NCBI GenBank assembly: GCA_023229505.1
Contig: JALNZD010000003.1
Location: 110,176-174,175 of the forward strand
DNA: 64,000 bases
From: Bacteroidales bacterium
GTDB taxonomy: Bacteria > Bacteroidota > Bacteroidia > Bacteroidales > JAGOPY01
Direction of reading: 5' to 3'
In this document: positions 19,550-27,226 of the stretch, in pieces
Numbering within the stretch: position 1 is the stretch's first letter
How the letters are laid out: each line of letters begins with the position of its first letter
Position numbers and translations under genes: made by a program
The notes under the pieces: generated by a model
What the model was told of the DNA's origin: nothing
Seen by the model: the letters and a program-made list of their open reading frames with translations, nothing else
The model's database searches: none

Positions 19550-20454
19550 ACCTCAAAGTAAAAATACACAAGCTGGAACTGAAGAACCCGGTGACTACCG
19601 CTTCAGGGACTTACGGCTATGGCGAGGAGTTCATCGATTTCATGGATGTGAACCGTCTGGCTGCCATCTTTGTGAAAGGGATCACACTGGAGAACCGGGA
19701 AGGCAATCCTTACCCCCGGATGGCTGAAACCGCTTCCGGCATGCTTAATTCTGTCGGTTTGCAAAATAAAGGGGTAGATTACTTTATTGATACAATTTAT
19801 CCACGGATACGTAATTTTGATACCCACATCATCCCTAATGTGAATGGTTCCACTATAGAGGACTATGTTACCGTGGCTTCGAAATTAAACGGACTGAAAG
19901 GGATAAAAGCCATTGAACTGAACATATCCTGTCCGAATGTGAAAGCCGGCGGCATGGCGTTCGGTATCAATCCTAAATCAGCAAAGGAAGCTACCCGGGC
20001 TGTCCGTGATGTTTTCAACGGTACCCTGATCGTCAAACTTTCACCGAATGTGACCGATATCGCTGAAATGGCAAGGATTGTAGAAGATGCCGGTGCCGAT
20101 TCGGTGTCGTTGGTCAATACTTTCCTTGGAATGGCCATTAATGCCGAAACCCGCAGGCCTATCCTGGGCACCATCACCGGGGGGTTATCGGGACCTGCTA
20201 TAAAACCCATTGCTCTGCGAATGGTCTGGGATGTATACAGAGCTGTAAAAGTCCCCGTTATAGGAATGGGAGGAATTATGAATGCAATGGATGCGATAGA
20301 GTTTATCCTTGCCGGCTCCAGCGCAATTCAGGTTGGTACGGCCAATTACATTGATCCGGCCGTTTCCATTAAAATTCTGGACGGCATAGAAAATTACATG
20401 ACTCGTCATGGCGTGAAATCCGTGACGGAACTGATCGGAGCGATGAAGATTTAA
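19543..20454 (+). CDS. pyrD: Dihydroorotate dehydrogenase (NAD+), catalytic subunit, class 1B
   Basis: The 303-residue FMN-dependent TIM-barrel enzyme oxidises dihydroorotate to orotate in pyrimidine synthesis. Visible motifs are TTASGTYGYGEEF, NSVGLQNKGVDYF, and LNISCPNVKAGGMAFG, whose Cys is the active-site base typical of class 1 enzymes. Others are VKLSPNVTDIAEMA, GGLSGPAIKPIALRM and IPVIGMGGI-like VPVIGMGGIMNAMDA. The partner pyrK directly precedes and overlaps it, which identifies class 1B. Confidence 0.97.
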   Translation: MVNLKVKIHKLELKNPVTTASGTYGYGEEFIDFMDVNRLAAIFVKGITLENREGNPYPRMAETASGMLNSVGLQNKGVDYFIDTIYPRIRNFDTHIIPNVNGSTIEDYVTVASKLNGLKGIKAIELNISCPNVKAGGMAFGINPKSAKEATRAVRDVFNGTLIVKLSPNVTDIAEMARIVEDAGADSVSLVNTFLGMAINAETRRPILGTITGGLSGPAIKPIALRMVWDVYRAVKVPVIGMGGIMNAMDAIEFILAGSSAIQVGTANYIDPAVSIKILDGIENYMTRHGVKSVTELIGAMKI

Positions 20455-20469
20455 AGACTCCCTGAATTA

Positions 20470-20820
20470 TTACATTCCTTTGACCAGCATAGCAACCTCG
20501 TTGGCCATGCGCATGTTATACTCCATGGCAAGGTCCTGGTAATTGATCAGGTCAATGATCGTTCCGATAAAACACAGGCCAGCCGTAAACAGGTAAAGAA
20601 TACCCATACCGATCTGGTTGATGAGAAACCGCTGAACGCCGGCAAAACCAACAAATCCCAGCAGGGTAGTCAGGAGAATGATCTGTGGATCCCTTCTCCT
20701 GCTGCGGTATATGTTAGCGAAGTTCATCAATTGAGCCTCGGTATAATCCTTGGTCAGGCCCTGAACGAACATCAATTCACGGCCCTGGAGCTCTGGAAGA
20801 AATTGGAAAAAATTTGCCAT
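20470..20820 (-). CDS. TM2-domain membrane protein
   Basis: The 116-residue protein has a charged N-terminal half followed by a TM2 domain (about residues 47-92): two membrane helices (ILLTTLLGFVGFAGVQRFLI and MGILYLFTAGLCFIGTIIDL) around a short turn. The function of TM2 proteins in bacteria is unknown. It lies 10 bp after the DUF2752 gene and converges on pyrD. The pair TM2-DUF2752 looks like a small membrane-protein operon. Confidence 0.85.
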   Translation of the reverse strand: MANFFQFLPELQGRELMFVQGLTKDYTEAQLMNFANIYRSRRRDPQIILLTTLLGFVGFAGVQRFLINQIGMGILYLFTAGLCFIGTIIDLINYQDLAMEYNMRMANEVAMLVKGM

Positions 20821-20830
20821 AATAAATAAT

Positions 20831-21151
20831 TTAAGTGGTTGATAAATTCAATGCAGAAGGTTTAATCAAGATTTTAAGCGACCTGTAAACCAAAAGAAAA
20901 ACAGCCGGAATTCCCAATGGATGGGCAAGGAATGAAGATTCTATATCTAAGCGGAAGAAATATCCGATCGAGCGTCCCAACCCGCAACCCGGGCAATAAG
21001 AAATTCCAAGGTTATCTAGCGGACAAAGGGTATAGTGATGAACAGCCGGGTTGCTGAAGGCCAGAAAGATCAGGGCTACAATCCAAATCAGGGCTTCTTT
21101 CTTTTGCCAGAGCCATAAGGCAAAATATTTCAATGGGAAGTTCTTCATCAT
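20831..21151 (-). CDS. DUF2752 membrane protein
   Basis: The 106-residue protein has three hydrophobic helices and the family hallmark CPGCGLGRSIGYF between them, preceded by CPLDNLGIS. The ATG pair at 21149-21151/21146-21148 is chosen because a -7 box lies at 21176-21183, covering the region of the upstream TTG at 21178. DUF2752 proteins are common in Bacteroidetes and are often beside TM2 proteins, as here. The conserved Cys pair could bind metal or form a disulfide; the function is unknown. Confidence 0.85.
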   Translation of the reverse strand: MMKNFPLKYFALWLWQKKEALIWIVALIFLAFSNPAVHHYTLCPLDNLGISYCPGCGLGRSIGYFFRLDIESSFLAHPLGIPAVFLLVYRSLKILIKPSALNLSTT

Positions 21152-21175
21152 TGTTGGCCTGATTTCACTTAAGGC

Positions 21176-21183
21176 CAAATATA
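21176..21183 (-). promoter_or_regulatory. Putative -7 box (TATATTTG) for the DUF2752-TM2 operon
   Basis: The minus strand reads TATATTTG, a match to TAnnTTTG, ending 25 nt before the preferred ATG at 21151. No TTTG is found 19 nt upstream. Confidence 0.45.
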
Positions 21184-21207
21184 AGACAAAATCACGTTAA
21201 AAATTAC

Positions 21208-21945
21208 TTAACGATAAAATTCATCCTTGCCCCAATTTTCTGGATTGTCAAGGATGTATTGTCGAATCTGCGCAAGGGATTTTTCATCCCTGATAATATG
21301 TTCGAAATAATTGCGCTGCCAAACCGGTTCGCCAGGTTTATGCCGTAATTGATTAATTTTTTTCGTCACAGATGATTTATAACCCGCCATCAACGAACCA
21401 ATGGATTTCGATTTAGGTCCCGTCGGTCTTGTAGGGGCGACCGGTGGGTCGCCCAATTGGTTTTGTGCCCAATCTGTGGGGGCGACCGGATTTTCCGAAT
21501 TGGTTGGGGCGACCGGATTTTCCGAATTGGTTGGGGCGACCGGATTTTCCGAATTGGTTGGGGCGACCGGATTTTCCGAATTGGTTGGGGCGACCGGATT
21601 TTCCGAATTGGTTGGGGCGACCGGCCGGTCGCCCCTACGTCGACCATCGTCATATCGACCATCATCACGTATCAAAACGATCGCATGAAAATGATTGGGC
21701 ATAACAACAAATTCATCCAATTCAATTTCGGAACGGATGATTGCGGATTGAATCCATTCATCATAGGCAATCCTGCCAAAATCGTTTAAAATCATTATAT
21801 TGTCTTTAATTTCACCAAATAAATATTCCCTATAGGAGCAACACAAGGTAATGAAATAGAATCCTGGCCGGGAATAATTGTAATCCGGTAATCGGATAGA
21901 TCGACGGTGATGAATTTCCGGATTGAAATTCCTTACCCAGATCAT
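21208..21945 (-). CDS. REP-associated tyrosine transposase (RAYT, Y1 HUH family) with an internal peptide repeat
   Basis: The 245-residue protein opens with RRSIRLPDYNYSRPGFYFIT, typical of the Y1_Tnp/RAYT family. It carries the HUH metal-binding motif VVMPNHFHAIV (His85, His87) and the region of the catalytic Tyr, GSLMAGYKSSVTKKIN (Tyr189). The C-terminus (EPVWQRNYFEHIIRDEKSLA, IRQYILDNPENW) is also typical. RAYTs nick and join single strands at REP palindromes and are usually single-copy domesticated genes. Between the HUH motif and the Tyr helix is a 70-residue insert made of NSENPVAPT repeated five times and flanking VAPT pieces. It is encoded by a 27-bp array that ends in a palindrome. 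The catalytic residues remain, so the protein may be active. Confidence 0.9.
   Translation of the reverse strand: MIWVRNFNPEIHHRRSIRLPDYNYSRPGFYFITLCCSYREYLFGEIKDNIMILNDFGRIAYDEWIQSAIIRSEIELDEFVVMPNHFHAIVLIRDDGRYDDGRRRGDRPVAPTNSENPVAPTNSENPVAPTNSENPVAPTNSENPVAPTNSENPVAPTDWAQNQLGDPPVAPTRPTGPKSKSIGSLMAGYKSSVTKKINQLRHKPGEPVWQRNYFEHIIRDEKSLAQIRQYILDNPENWGKDEFYR
21431..21635. repeat. 27-bp tandem array bounded by REP-like palindromes, inside the transposase gene
   Basis: Five exact 27-bp units (GGGGCGACCGGATTTTCCGA plus ATTGGTT) lie at 21479-21613. They are followed by GGGGCGACCGG/CCGGTCGCCCC, a perfect 22-bp palindrome at 21614-21635, extended as CCCCTAC. The left flank at 21431 has a related imperfect palindrome, GTAGGGGCGACCGG/TGGGTCGCCC. 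Each unit begins with one arm of the palindrome, so the array looks like amplification of a REP-type half-site with a short spacer. The unit length is a multiple of three, so copy changes keep the transposase frame. Confidence 0.9.
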
Positions 21946-21969
21946 TTTTTAACTATTTTAATTGGAGAC

Positions 21970-23052
21970 CTAGACAACATTCACCTCTCTCTCCAGATCA
22001 ACCCCGAATTTTTCCTTTACGGAGCGCTGTATCTTTCCGGACAAATCGAGGATATCCCGGCCTGTAGCTTTCCCGTAATTCACCAGCACCAACGCCTGGT
22101 CTTTGTGCACGCCGGCATCGCCTTCCCGGTATCCTTTCCATCCGCATTGCTCAATGAGCCAACCAGCAGCCAGTTTGCAGTTCGCGGTTCGCGGTTCGCG
22201 GTCGGCGGTCAGCGAACTGGGAACTGCGAACTGGGAACTGGGAACTGCGAACTGCGAACTCTCATAATAAACGATCCCCGGAAACCTTTCCTTCAAACTC
22301 TCCAATAACGAATAACTGATAACCAGGTTCTTAAAAAAGCTCCCGGCATTACCAATAACCTTTGGATCAGGCAGTTTGGATGACCTGATCTGAAGAACGG
22401 CTTCACGGATCTTATGCAAATTGATCTCATTGGCTGAAAGATGTTCCAGTTTTTGATTTAATGCCTGGTAGGTCAGGTTATAAACGGGTTTCTTCAGCAA
22501 ACGGAAAACTACATGGGTAATAATAACCCTGCCTTTCAGCGCTCTTTTGAAAATACTGTCGCGGTAACCAAACTGGCAATTTTCAGTCCCATAGTGGATG
22601 GTCTCTCCCGTGCATTGGTTAATCGCTTCTAATGATTCGAAATAATCCTTCAACTCCGTTCCATAAGCTCCGATATTTTGTATCGGGCTGCTGCCGACCT
22701 GACCGGGTATTCCCGACAGGTTTTCGAGGCCTCCCCATCCTTTTTTGACGCAGAATTCAACCAGTCCATCCCAGTCTTCTCCGGCTGCGACCCTTAGATG
22801 GACCTCCTCTTCATCTTCCTTCAACACCTCCATGCCACGGGTACTGATTTTAATAACTATTCCGGCAAAATCACCGGTGAATAAGACATTGCTTCCTCCT
22901 CCCAGGATGATCAGTTTCTTTGATCCGGAGCGAAACTGGCTTAAAAGATGTTTTAGTTCATCATCCGTTATCACTTCGGCAAACTCACGCGCATAAGCCT
23001 TAATTCCAAATGTATTATAAGATCTTAGCGGGTGTTGTGAAAATATCTCCAT
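21970..23052 (-). CDS. murB: UDP-N-acetylenolpyruvoylglucosamine reductase
   Basis: MurB reduces the enolpyruvyl group to form UDP-MurNAc in peptidoglycan synthesis, using FAD and NADPH. The ATG at 23052 (MEIFSQHPLRSYNTFGIKAY) gives 360 residues. Motifs seen: LIILGGGSNVLFTGDFAG (FAD), LSGIPGQVGSSPIQNIGAYG, CQFGYRDSIFK (Tyr), IGNAGSFFKN (catalytic Ser) and the C-terminal REVNVV with the catalytic Glu. A stretch at about residues 263-292 (SSQFAVPSSQFAVPSS and following) interrupts the short loop that normally precedes KLAAGWLIEQCGWKG. It is encoded by a heptanucleotide array. The remaining sequence is complete, so the enzyme is probably functional. Confidence 0.95.
   Translation of the reverse strand: MEIFSQHPLRSYNTFGIKAYAREFAEVITDDELKHLLSQFRSGSKKLIILGGGSNVLFTGDFAGIVIKISTRGMEVLKEDEEEVHLRVAAGEDWDGLVEFCVKKGWGGLENLSGIPGQVGSSPIQNIGAYGTELKDYFESLEAINQCTGETIHYGTENCQFGYRDSIFKRALKGRVIITHVVFRLLKKPVYNLTYQALNQKLEHLSANEINLHKIREAVLQIRSSKLPDPKVIGNAGSFFKNLVISYSLLESLKERFPGIVYYESSQFAVPSSQFAVPSSLTADREPRTANCKLAAGWLIEQCGWKGYREGDAGVHKDQALVLVNYGKATGRDILDLSGKIQRSVKEKFGVDLEREVNVV
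22171..22261. repeat. Heptanucleotide array of 13 units inside murB, in inverted halves
   Basis: Units in order: CAGTTTG, CAGTTCG, CGGTTCG, CGGTTCG, CGGTCGG, CGGTCAG, CGAACTG, GGAACTG, CGAACTG, GGAACTG, GGAACTG, CGAACTG, CGAACTC. The first half is close to the reverse complement of the second, so the array could fold into a long imperfect hairpin. It is translated as the extra loop of MurB. Confidence 0.9.
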
Positions 23053-23153
23053 TAGTCGTGCGTTCTTGAAAACAGTAAATTTAAGCAAATGTCGGCGAAT
23101 TATGCTAATTTAGTGCCATTGGAAATTGCTGTGTTTCTCATTTCTTCATCCTT

Positions 23154-24272
23154 TTGAAAAAAGTCATCGTATCGGTTATTAACGACCTGAGCACCGACCA
23201 GCGGGTGGACAGGGTTTGCCGGACATTAACGGAGATGGGTTTTGAGGTTAAGTTAGTTGGCAGAAAAAAAAAGGACTCCATCCCATTAGCGCAAAGGCCT
23301 TATTCAATGTACCGTATGCGGCTGCTTTTTGAAAAAGGGCCGTTATTCTATGCCGAATTCAACTTTCGCCTTTTTATTCTTTTGCTTTTCAGAAAAGTTG
23401 AACTGCTTGTCTCTAACGACCTCGACACCTTATTGCCCAATTTTCTAATTTCCAATTTCAAAAATCTTCCCCTGGTTTACGACAGTCATGAGAATTTCAC
23501 GAAGGTTCCCGAACTGGTTAATCGCAAATGGGTGCAATCTGTCTGGAAAGCCATCGAAAGAATGATTTTTCCCAGGCTCAGGCATGTATTTACGGTCAAT
23601 GAATCATTAGCAGTCATTTTCCGGGAGTTATACGGGGTCGATGTTAAGGTGGTCCGCAATGTTCCGTATTTCAGGGAATACCGTGTCGAGAAGTCACGTA
23701 TTGCGCTTGGATTGCCGGAAGATAAGAAGATCATACTCCTTCAGGGAGCAGGGATCAACATCCAGCGAGGCGCAGAAGAAGCTATCCTTGCCATGAAATA
23801 TCTCGACAACGCAATATTGCTCATCATCGGTGATGGTGATGTCATCGGGAATTTAAAAAAGATGGCTGAAGATCCCTTGCTGAAAGATAAGGTCATGTTT
23901 ATTCCCCGGTTGCCTTTTGATGAATTATACTGCTATACGGTAAATGCCGACATTGGGCTGACGATTGACAAGGACACTAATATCAACTATCGTTTCAGCC
24001 TTCCTAACAAGCTATTTGATTACATCCAGGCCAGGGTCCCGGTACTGGCCTCGCCCTTGCCCGAGATCAGCAAAATAATCCTGAAATACGATGTAGGTTC
24101 CCTGATAGTGAGCCATGACCCCCGGCATATTGCCGATAAAATACAGGAGATGCTCCGTGACCCCGTCCGCATTGCGAAATGGAAAGAAAACCTTAAATTT
24201 GCCGCTGCAGAGCTATGCTGGGAAAATGAAAAAGAAGCCTTGAAAGAGGTTTATAAAACTTATGCCGGATAA
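23154..24272 (+). CDS. Glycosyltransferase, GT-B fold, GT4-like
   Basis: The 372-residue protein begins at a TTG (MKKVIVSVINDLSTDQRVDR); the start matches relatives that begin the same way, and no ATG fits better. It has the two Rossmann-like halves of GT-B enzymes: donor-side motifs are KIILLQGAGINIQRGAEEAI, ILLIIGDGDVIGNLKKMAED, and SLPNKLFDYIQARVPVLASP with the sugar-nucleotide Glu region (LPEISKII). It probably transfers a sugar in surface polysaccharide or glycoconjugate synthesis in the cytosol. It overlaps the next glycosyltransferase gene by 11 bp. Confidence 0.85.
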   Translation: MKKVIVSVINDLSTDQRVDRVCRTLTEMGFEVKLVGRKKKDSIPLAQRPYSMYRMRLLFEKGPLFYAEFNFRLFILLLFRKVELLVSNDLDTLLPNFLISNFKNLPLVYDSHENFTKVPELVNRKWVQSVWKAIERMIFPRLRHVFTVNESLAVIFRELYGVDVKVVRNVPYFREYRVEKSRIALGLPEDKKIILLQGAGINIQRGAEEAILAMKYLDNAILLIIGDGDVIGNLKKMAEDPLLKDKVMFIPRLPFDELYCYTVNADIGLTIDKDTNINYRFSLPNKLFDYIQARVPVLASPLPEISKIILKYDVGSLIVSHDPRHIADKIQEMLRDPVRIAKWKENLKFAAAELCWENEKEALKEVYKTYAG

Positions 24273-25395
24273 GCACTTACATATTATTTCCTTCGATATA
24301 CCCTATCCTCCTAATTATGGCGGTGTTATTGATGTTTATTACAAGATCAGGACTTTACACAGACTCGGAATTAAAATCCACCTGCATTGTTTTGAATACC
24401 CGGGACGTGACCGGTCGACAGAACTAAATTCACTTTGCGAGGAAGTTTTTTATTATCCGAGGAAAACAGGGCTTCGTTCAGCATTTAGTTTTAAACCTTA
24501 CATAGTGACTTCCAGGAAGTCGGAAGTTTTAATGGCCAACCTGTTGAAAGATGATTACCCGGTATTGTTTGAAGGGCTTCACAGTTGTTATTACATTGAT
24601 GATCCCCGTCTAAGGAACCGGATGAAGATATACCGGGAAAGCAACATCGAACACCGGTACTATTTCAACCTGTTCAAAGTAGATGCGAACTTCAGGAACA
24701 GGATTTATTTCCTGCTGGCCAGTGCCAAGCTCCGTTTATACCAGAAGGTGTTGCGGAATGCTGACCTAATGCTTGCTGTTTCGCAACATGACACTGATTA
24801 CCTTCAACAGCATTTTCCAGGCAAAAACATTTATCATTTACCCAGCTTTCACGCAAATAACAATGTTTCCGTCCTCCCAGGCAAAGGTGATTATGCGCTT
24901 TACCATGGAAATATAGAAGTCCCTGAGAATGAGTTTGCAGCCACCTACCTGGTTACAAAAGTATTTGACGGGCTTGATATTCCCCTTATCATTGCCGGCA
25001 TGAAACCACGTGATAAGTTTGTTAAATTGGCGGAATCCAGGCCCAACATAATGGTTGTGGCCAACCCTGACGATGAAAAAATGTTCGACCTTATCAGGAA
25101 TGCACAGGTAAATATCCTGGTCACTTTCCAGGCTACAGGCTTGAAACTAAAGCTATTAAACACATTATACAATGGGAGGTTCTGCCTGGTCAATGAACCT
25201 ATGATCAAAGGCACTTCATTGGACGCATTGTGCGAAACCGGTAATACGTCGGAAGAGCTCCGCACAAAGCTAAAAGAACTTTTCAGTGAAGAATTCACCC
25301 TTGATGAAGTCAATAGCCGGGCGGAGTTTCTCAAAGAAAGATATGATAACCTGGTTAATGGACAAAGAATGATCGGGCTGATTTACAAGCCGTGA
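24262..25395 (+). CDS. Glycosyltransferase-like protein, GT-B fold
   Basis: The 377-residue protein starts PDKHLHIISFDIPYPPNYGG, the usual beginning of GT4 enzymes with a Gly-rich loop contacting the donor. The second half has DYALYHGNIEVPENEFAATY, IPLIIAGMKPRDKFVKLAES and VNILVTFQATGLKLKLLNTL, resembling a divergent donor-binding domain. Its 11-bp overlap with the preceding gene suggests they act in the same glycan pathway. Acceptor and sugar are unknown. It converges on ftsE with a 13-bp overlap at the 3' end. Confidence 0.8.
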   Translation: MPDKHLHIISFDIPYPPNYGGVIDVYYKIRTLHRLGIKIHLHCFEYPGRDRSTELNSLCEEVFYYPRKTGLRSAFSFKPYIVTSRKSEVLMANLLKDDYPVLFEGLHSCYYIDDPRLRNRMKIYRESNIEHRYYFNLFKVDANFRNRIYFLLASAKLRLYQKVLRNADLMLAVSQHDTDYLQQHFPGKNIYHLPSFHANNNVSVLPGKGDYALYHGNIEVPENEFAATYLVTKVFDGLDIPLIIAGMKPRDKFVKLAESRPNIMVVANPDDEKMFDLIRNAQVNILVTFQATGLKLKLLNTLYNGRFCLVNEPMIKGTSLDALCETGNTSEELRTKLKELFSEEFTLDEVNSRAEFLKERYDNLVNGQRMIGLIYKP

Positions 25396-26054
25396 ATCCT
25401 GCCCCCATCACATCTGATGATTCGGGAAGAAAACTCATTCAATAATAAATAGTTATGCGTTGCCATCAATACGGCACGTCCCGATTGACTGATCTCAATC
25501 AACAGTTTCATAATTTCACGGGAAGTTTCAGGGTCAAGGTTACCTGTGGGCTCATCTGCCAGGATGATCTCCGGGTTATTCAGAAGGGACCGGGCAATGG
25601 CAACTCTCTGCTGCTCTCCGCCGGACAATTGGTGAGGTAATTTAAATCCCTTGGTGAAAAGTCCTACTTTTTGCAGGACTTCCCTGATCTGCCCGGCCAT
25701 ATCTTTCTTATTTCTCCACCCGGTTGCTTTTAAAACAAACATCAGGTTATCTTCCACATTCCGGTCGCTGAGGAGCTGAAAATCCTGGAAGATTATCCCC
25801 AGTTTCCTTCTGAGCAATGGTATTTCTTTATTCCTGATGCCGATAAGGTTAAACCCTGCAACCATGGCCTGTCCTTCTTTAACGGGCAATTCTGCATACA
25901 TGGCCTTAAGTAGGGAGCTTTTACCCGTGCCGGTTTTACCGATTAAATAAACAAATTCCCCTTGTTTAACCTCAAGGGAAGCCCCGGAAAAAACCATGCT
26001 ATCCCGTTGGTAAATCGGGACATCCCTGAAATAGATGACGCTTTCGTTTCCCAT
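25383..26054 (-). CDS. ftsE: FtsE-like ABC ATPase
   Basis: The 223-residue ATPase has Walker A GKTGTGKSS, signature LSGGEQQRVAIARSLLN, Walker B IILADEPTGNLD and the switch His in LMATHNYLL. Length and FQDFQLL/IIFQD resemble FtsE, which with FtsX controls cell-wall hydrolases at the division site. No ftsX is in the window. Its ATG overlaps the stop of rnfA by one base (TAATG), so it is the last gene of the Rnf transcript. That position may only reflect gene order. A LolD-like ATPase is the alternative. Confidence 0.85.
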   Translation of the reverse strand: MGNESVIYFRDVPIYQRDSMVFSGASLEVKQGEFVYLIGKTGTGKSSLLKAMYAELPVKEGQAMVAGFNLIGIRNKEIPLLRRKLGIIFQDFQLLSDRNVEDNLMFVLKATGWRNKKDMAGQIREVLQKVGLFTKGFKLPHQLSGGEQQRVAIARSLLNNPEIILADEPTGNLDPETSREIMKLLIEISQSGRAVLMATHNYLLLNEFSSRIIRCDGGRIHGL

Positions 26055-26629
26055 TATTTCACCAGTCCGCTGAAGCCCATAAAAGCCAAAGATAATATTC
26101 CTGCTGTTACCAGCGCAATAGGCACACCTTTCATGCCTTTTGGCGTTCCCATCAGTTCCATATGCTCTCGAATGCCTGCAAATAAGACAATGGCGAAACC
26201 AAATCCCACGGCGATAGATGTACCAAAAACAACGCTCTGCAAAAGATTATATTCTTTAGTATGGACAAGAAGCGCTACGCCAAGCACCGCGCAATTAGTG
26301 GTAATAAGCGGAAGATAAATTCCAAGGGCCTGATAGAGCGGCGGGGAAATTTTCTTCAGGATAATCTCGACCATCTGCACTAAAGCAGCAATGACCAGGA
26401 TAAAGCTAATTGTCTGTAAAAATGTTATATCAAAGGGAATAAGTATATATTTATAAACCAACCAGGTTACGATCGTAGCCAAAGCTATAACAAAGACCAC
26501 CGCAGCGCTCATGCCAATAGCTGTTGAAACTTTATTGCTGACCCCCAAAAAGGGGCAAATTCCAAGAAACTGCGACAATACAATATTGGAAACAAAAATT
26601 GCCGATATGATGATGACAAAATATTCCAT
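26054..26629 (-). CDS. rnfA: Rnf complex subunit A
   Basis: The 191-residue integral membrane protein has about six helices and the conserved FLGICPFLGVSNKVSTAIGM, which belongs to the membrane iron-sulfur site shared with RnfE. TTNCAVLGVALLVHTKEYNL is the second Cys-containing pseudosymmetric half. Rnf moves electrons between ferredoxin and NAD while pumping Na+ or H+ across the inner membrane. It lies 12 bp after rnfE and overlaps ftsE by one base. Confidence 0.95.
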   Translation of the reverse strand: MEYFVIIISAIFVSNIVLSQFLGICPFLGVSNKVSTAIGMSAAVVFVIALATIVTWLVYKYILIPFDITFLQTISFILVIAALVQMVEIILKKISPPLYQALGIYLPLITTNCAVLGVALLVHTKEYNLLQSVVFGTSIAVGFGFAIVLFAGIREHMELMGTPKGMKGVPIALVTAGILSLAFMGFSGLVK

Positions 26630-26641
26630 TTTACGTCGATT

Positions 26642-27226
26642 TTAAGTAGTTTTTTTAATCCTGTTCATCAGCGCGATAAAATATCCAAGTGCAATGAATG
26701 CACCGGGTGAAAGAATAAAAACCAGGATGCCATCGCCTTCGATGAATTTATAACCCAAAAGGGACCCGTTACCCAGGGCTTCCCTCACAGAGCCAAGAAG
26801 AAAAAGGGCCATAGTAAAACCTAATCCCATTCCCAACCCATCAATCAGGGAGGATAAAACGCTTTGCTTGGATGCAAATGCTTCTGCCCTGCCCAGAACG
26901 ATGCAATTAACCACGATCAAAGGGATAAAAATACCCAGGGCGTCATAGAGTGAAGGGGTGTAAGCCTGCATCAGTAACTGGACAATGGTAACGAAAGATG
27001 CAATGATAACAACAAATGCAGGAATACGCACCTTATCCGGAACGCTGGATTTAACGGCAGAAACCACAACATTTGAACCGACCAGGACAAATGTTGTTGC
27101 CAACCCCATCCCAATGCCGTTAATGGCTGAAGTAGTCACAGCAAGGGTCGGACATGTCCCAAGCAGCAATACCAGGATCGGGTTTTCCTTTATAAATCCT
27201 TTTGTGAAGTTTTTCAACTGGTTCAT
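26642..27226 (-). CDS. rnfE: Rnf complex subunit E
   Basis: The 194-residue membrane protein is homologous to RnfA with opposite topology. It shows KENPILVLLLGTCPTLAVTT and IVVNCIVLGRAEAFASKQSV, the two Cys-containing half-site motifs, and DGLGMGLGFTMALFLLGSVR. Its start overlaps the rnfG stop as ATGA. With RnfA it forms the core that carries electrons across the membrane. Confidence 0.95.
   Translation of the reverse strand: MNQLKNFTKGFIKENPILVLLLGTCPTLAVTTSAINGIGMGLATTFVLVGSNVVVSAVKSSVPDKVRIPAFVVIIASFVTIVQLLMQAYTPSLYDALGIFIPLIVVNCIVLGRAEAFASKQSVLSSLIDGLGMGLGFTMALFLLGSVREALGNGSLLGYKFIEGDGILVFILSPGAFIALGYFIALMNRIKKTT

Noticed and set aside
21431..21635. CRISPR-like array of regular 27-bp units
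   Set aside because: The units are directly adjacent with no spacers, have length 27 bp as a whole, are translated within a transposase, and no cas genes are present.
21390..21789. Long open frames on both strands through the 27-bp array
   Set aside because: A repeat with unit length divisible by three stays open in several frames. Only the minus-strand frame with HUH motif is a real protein.
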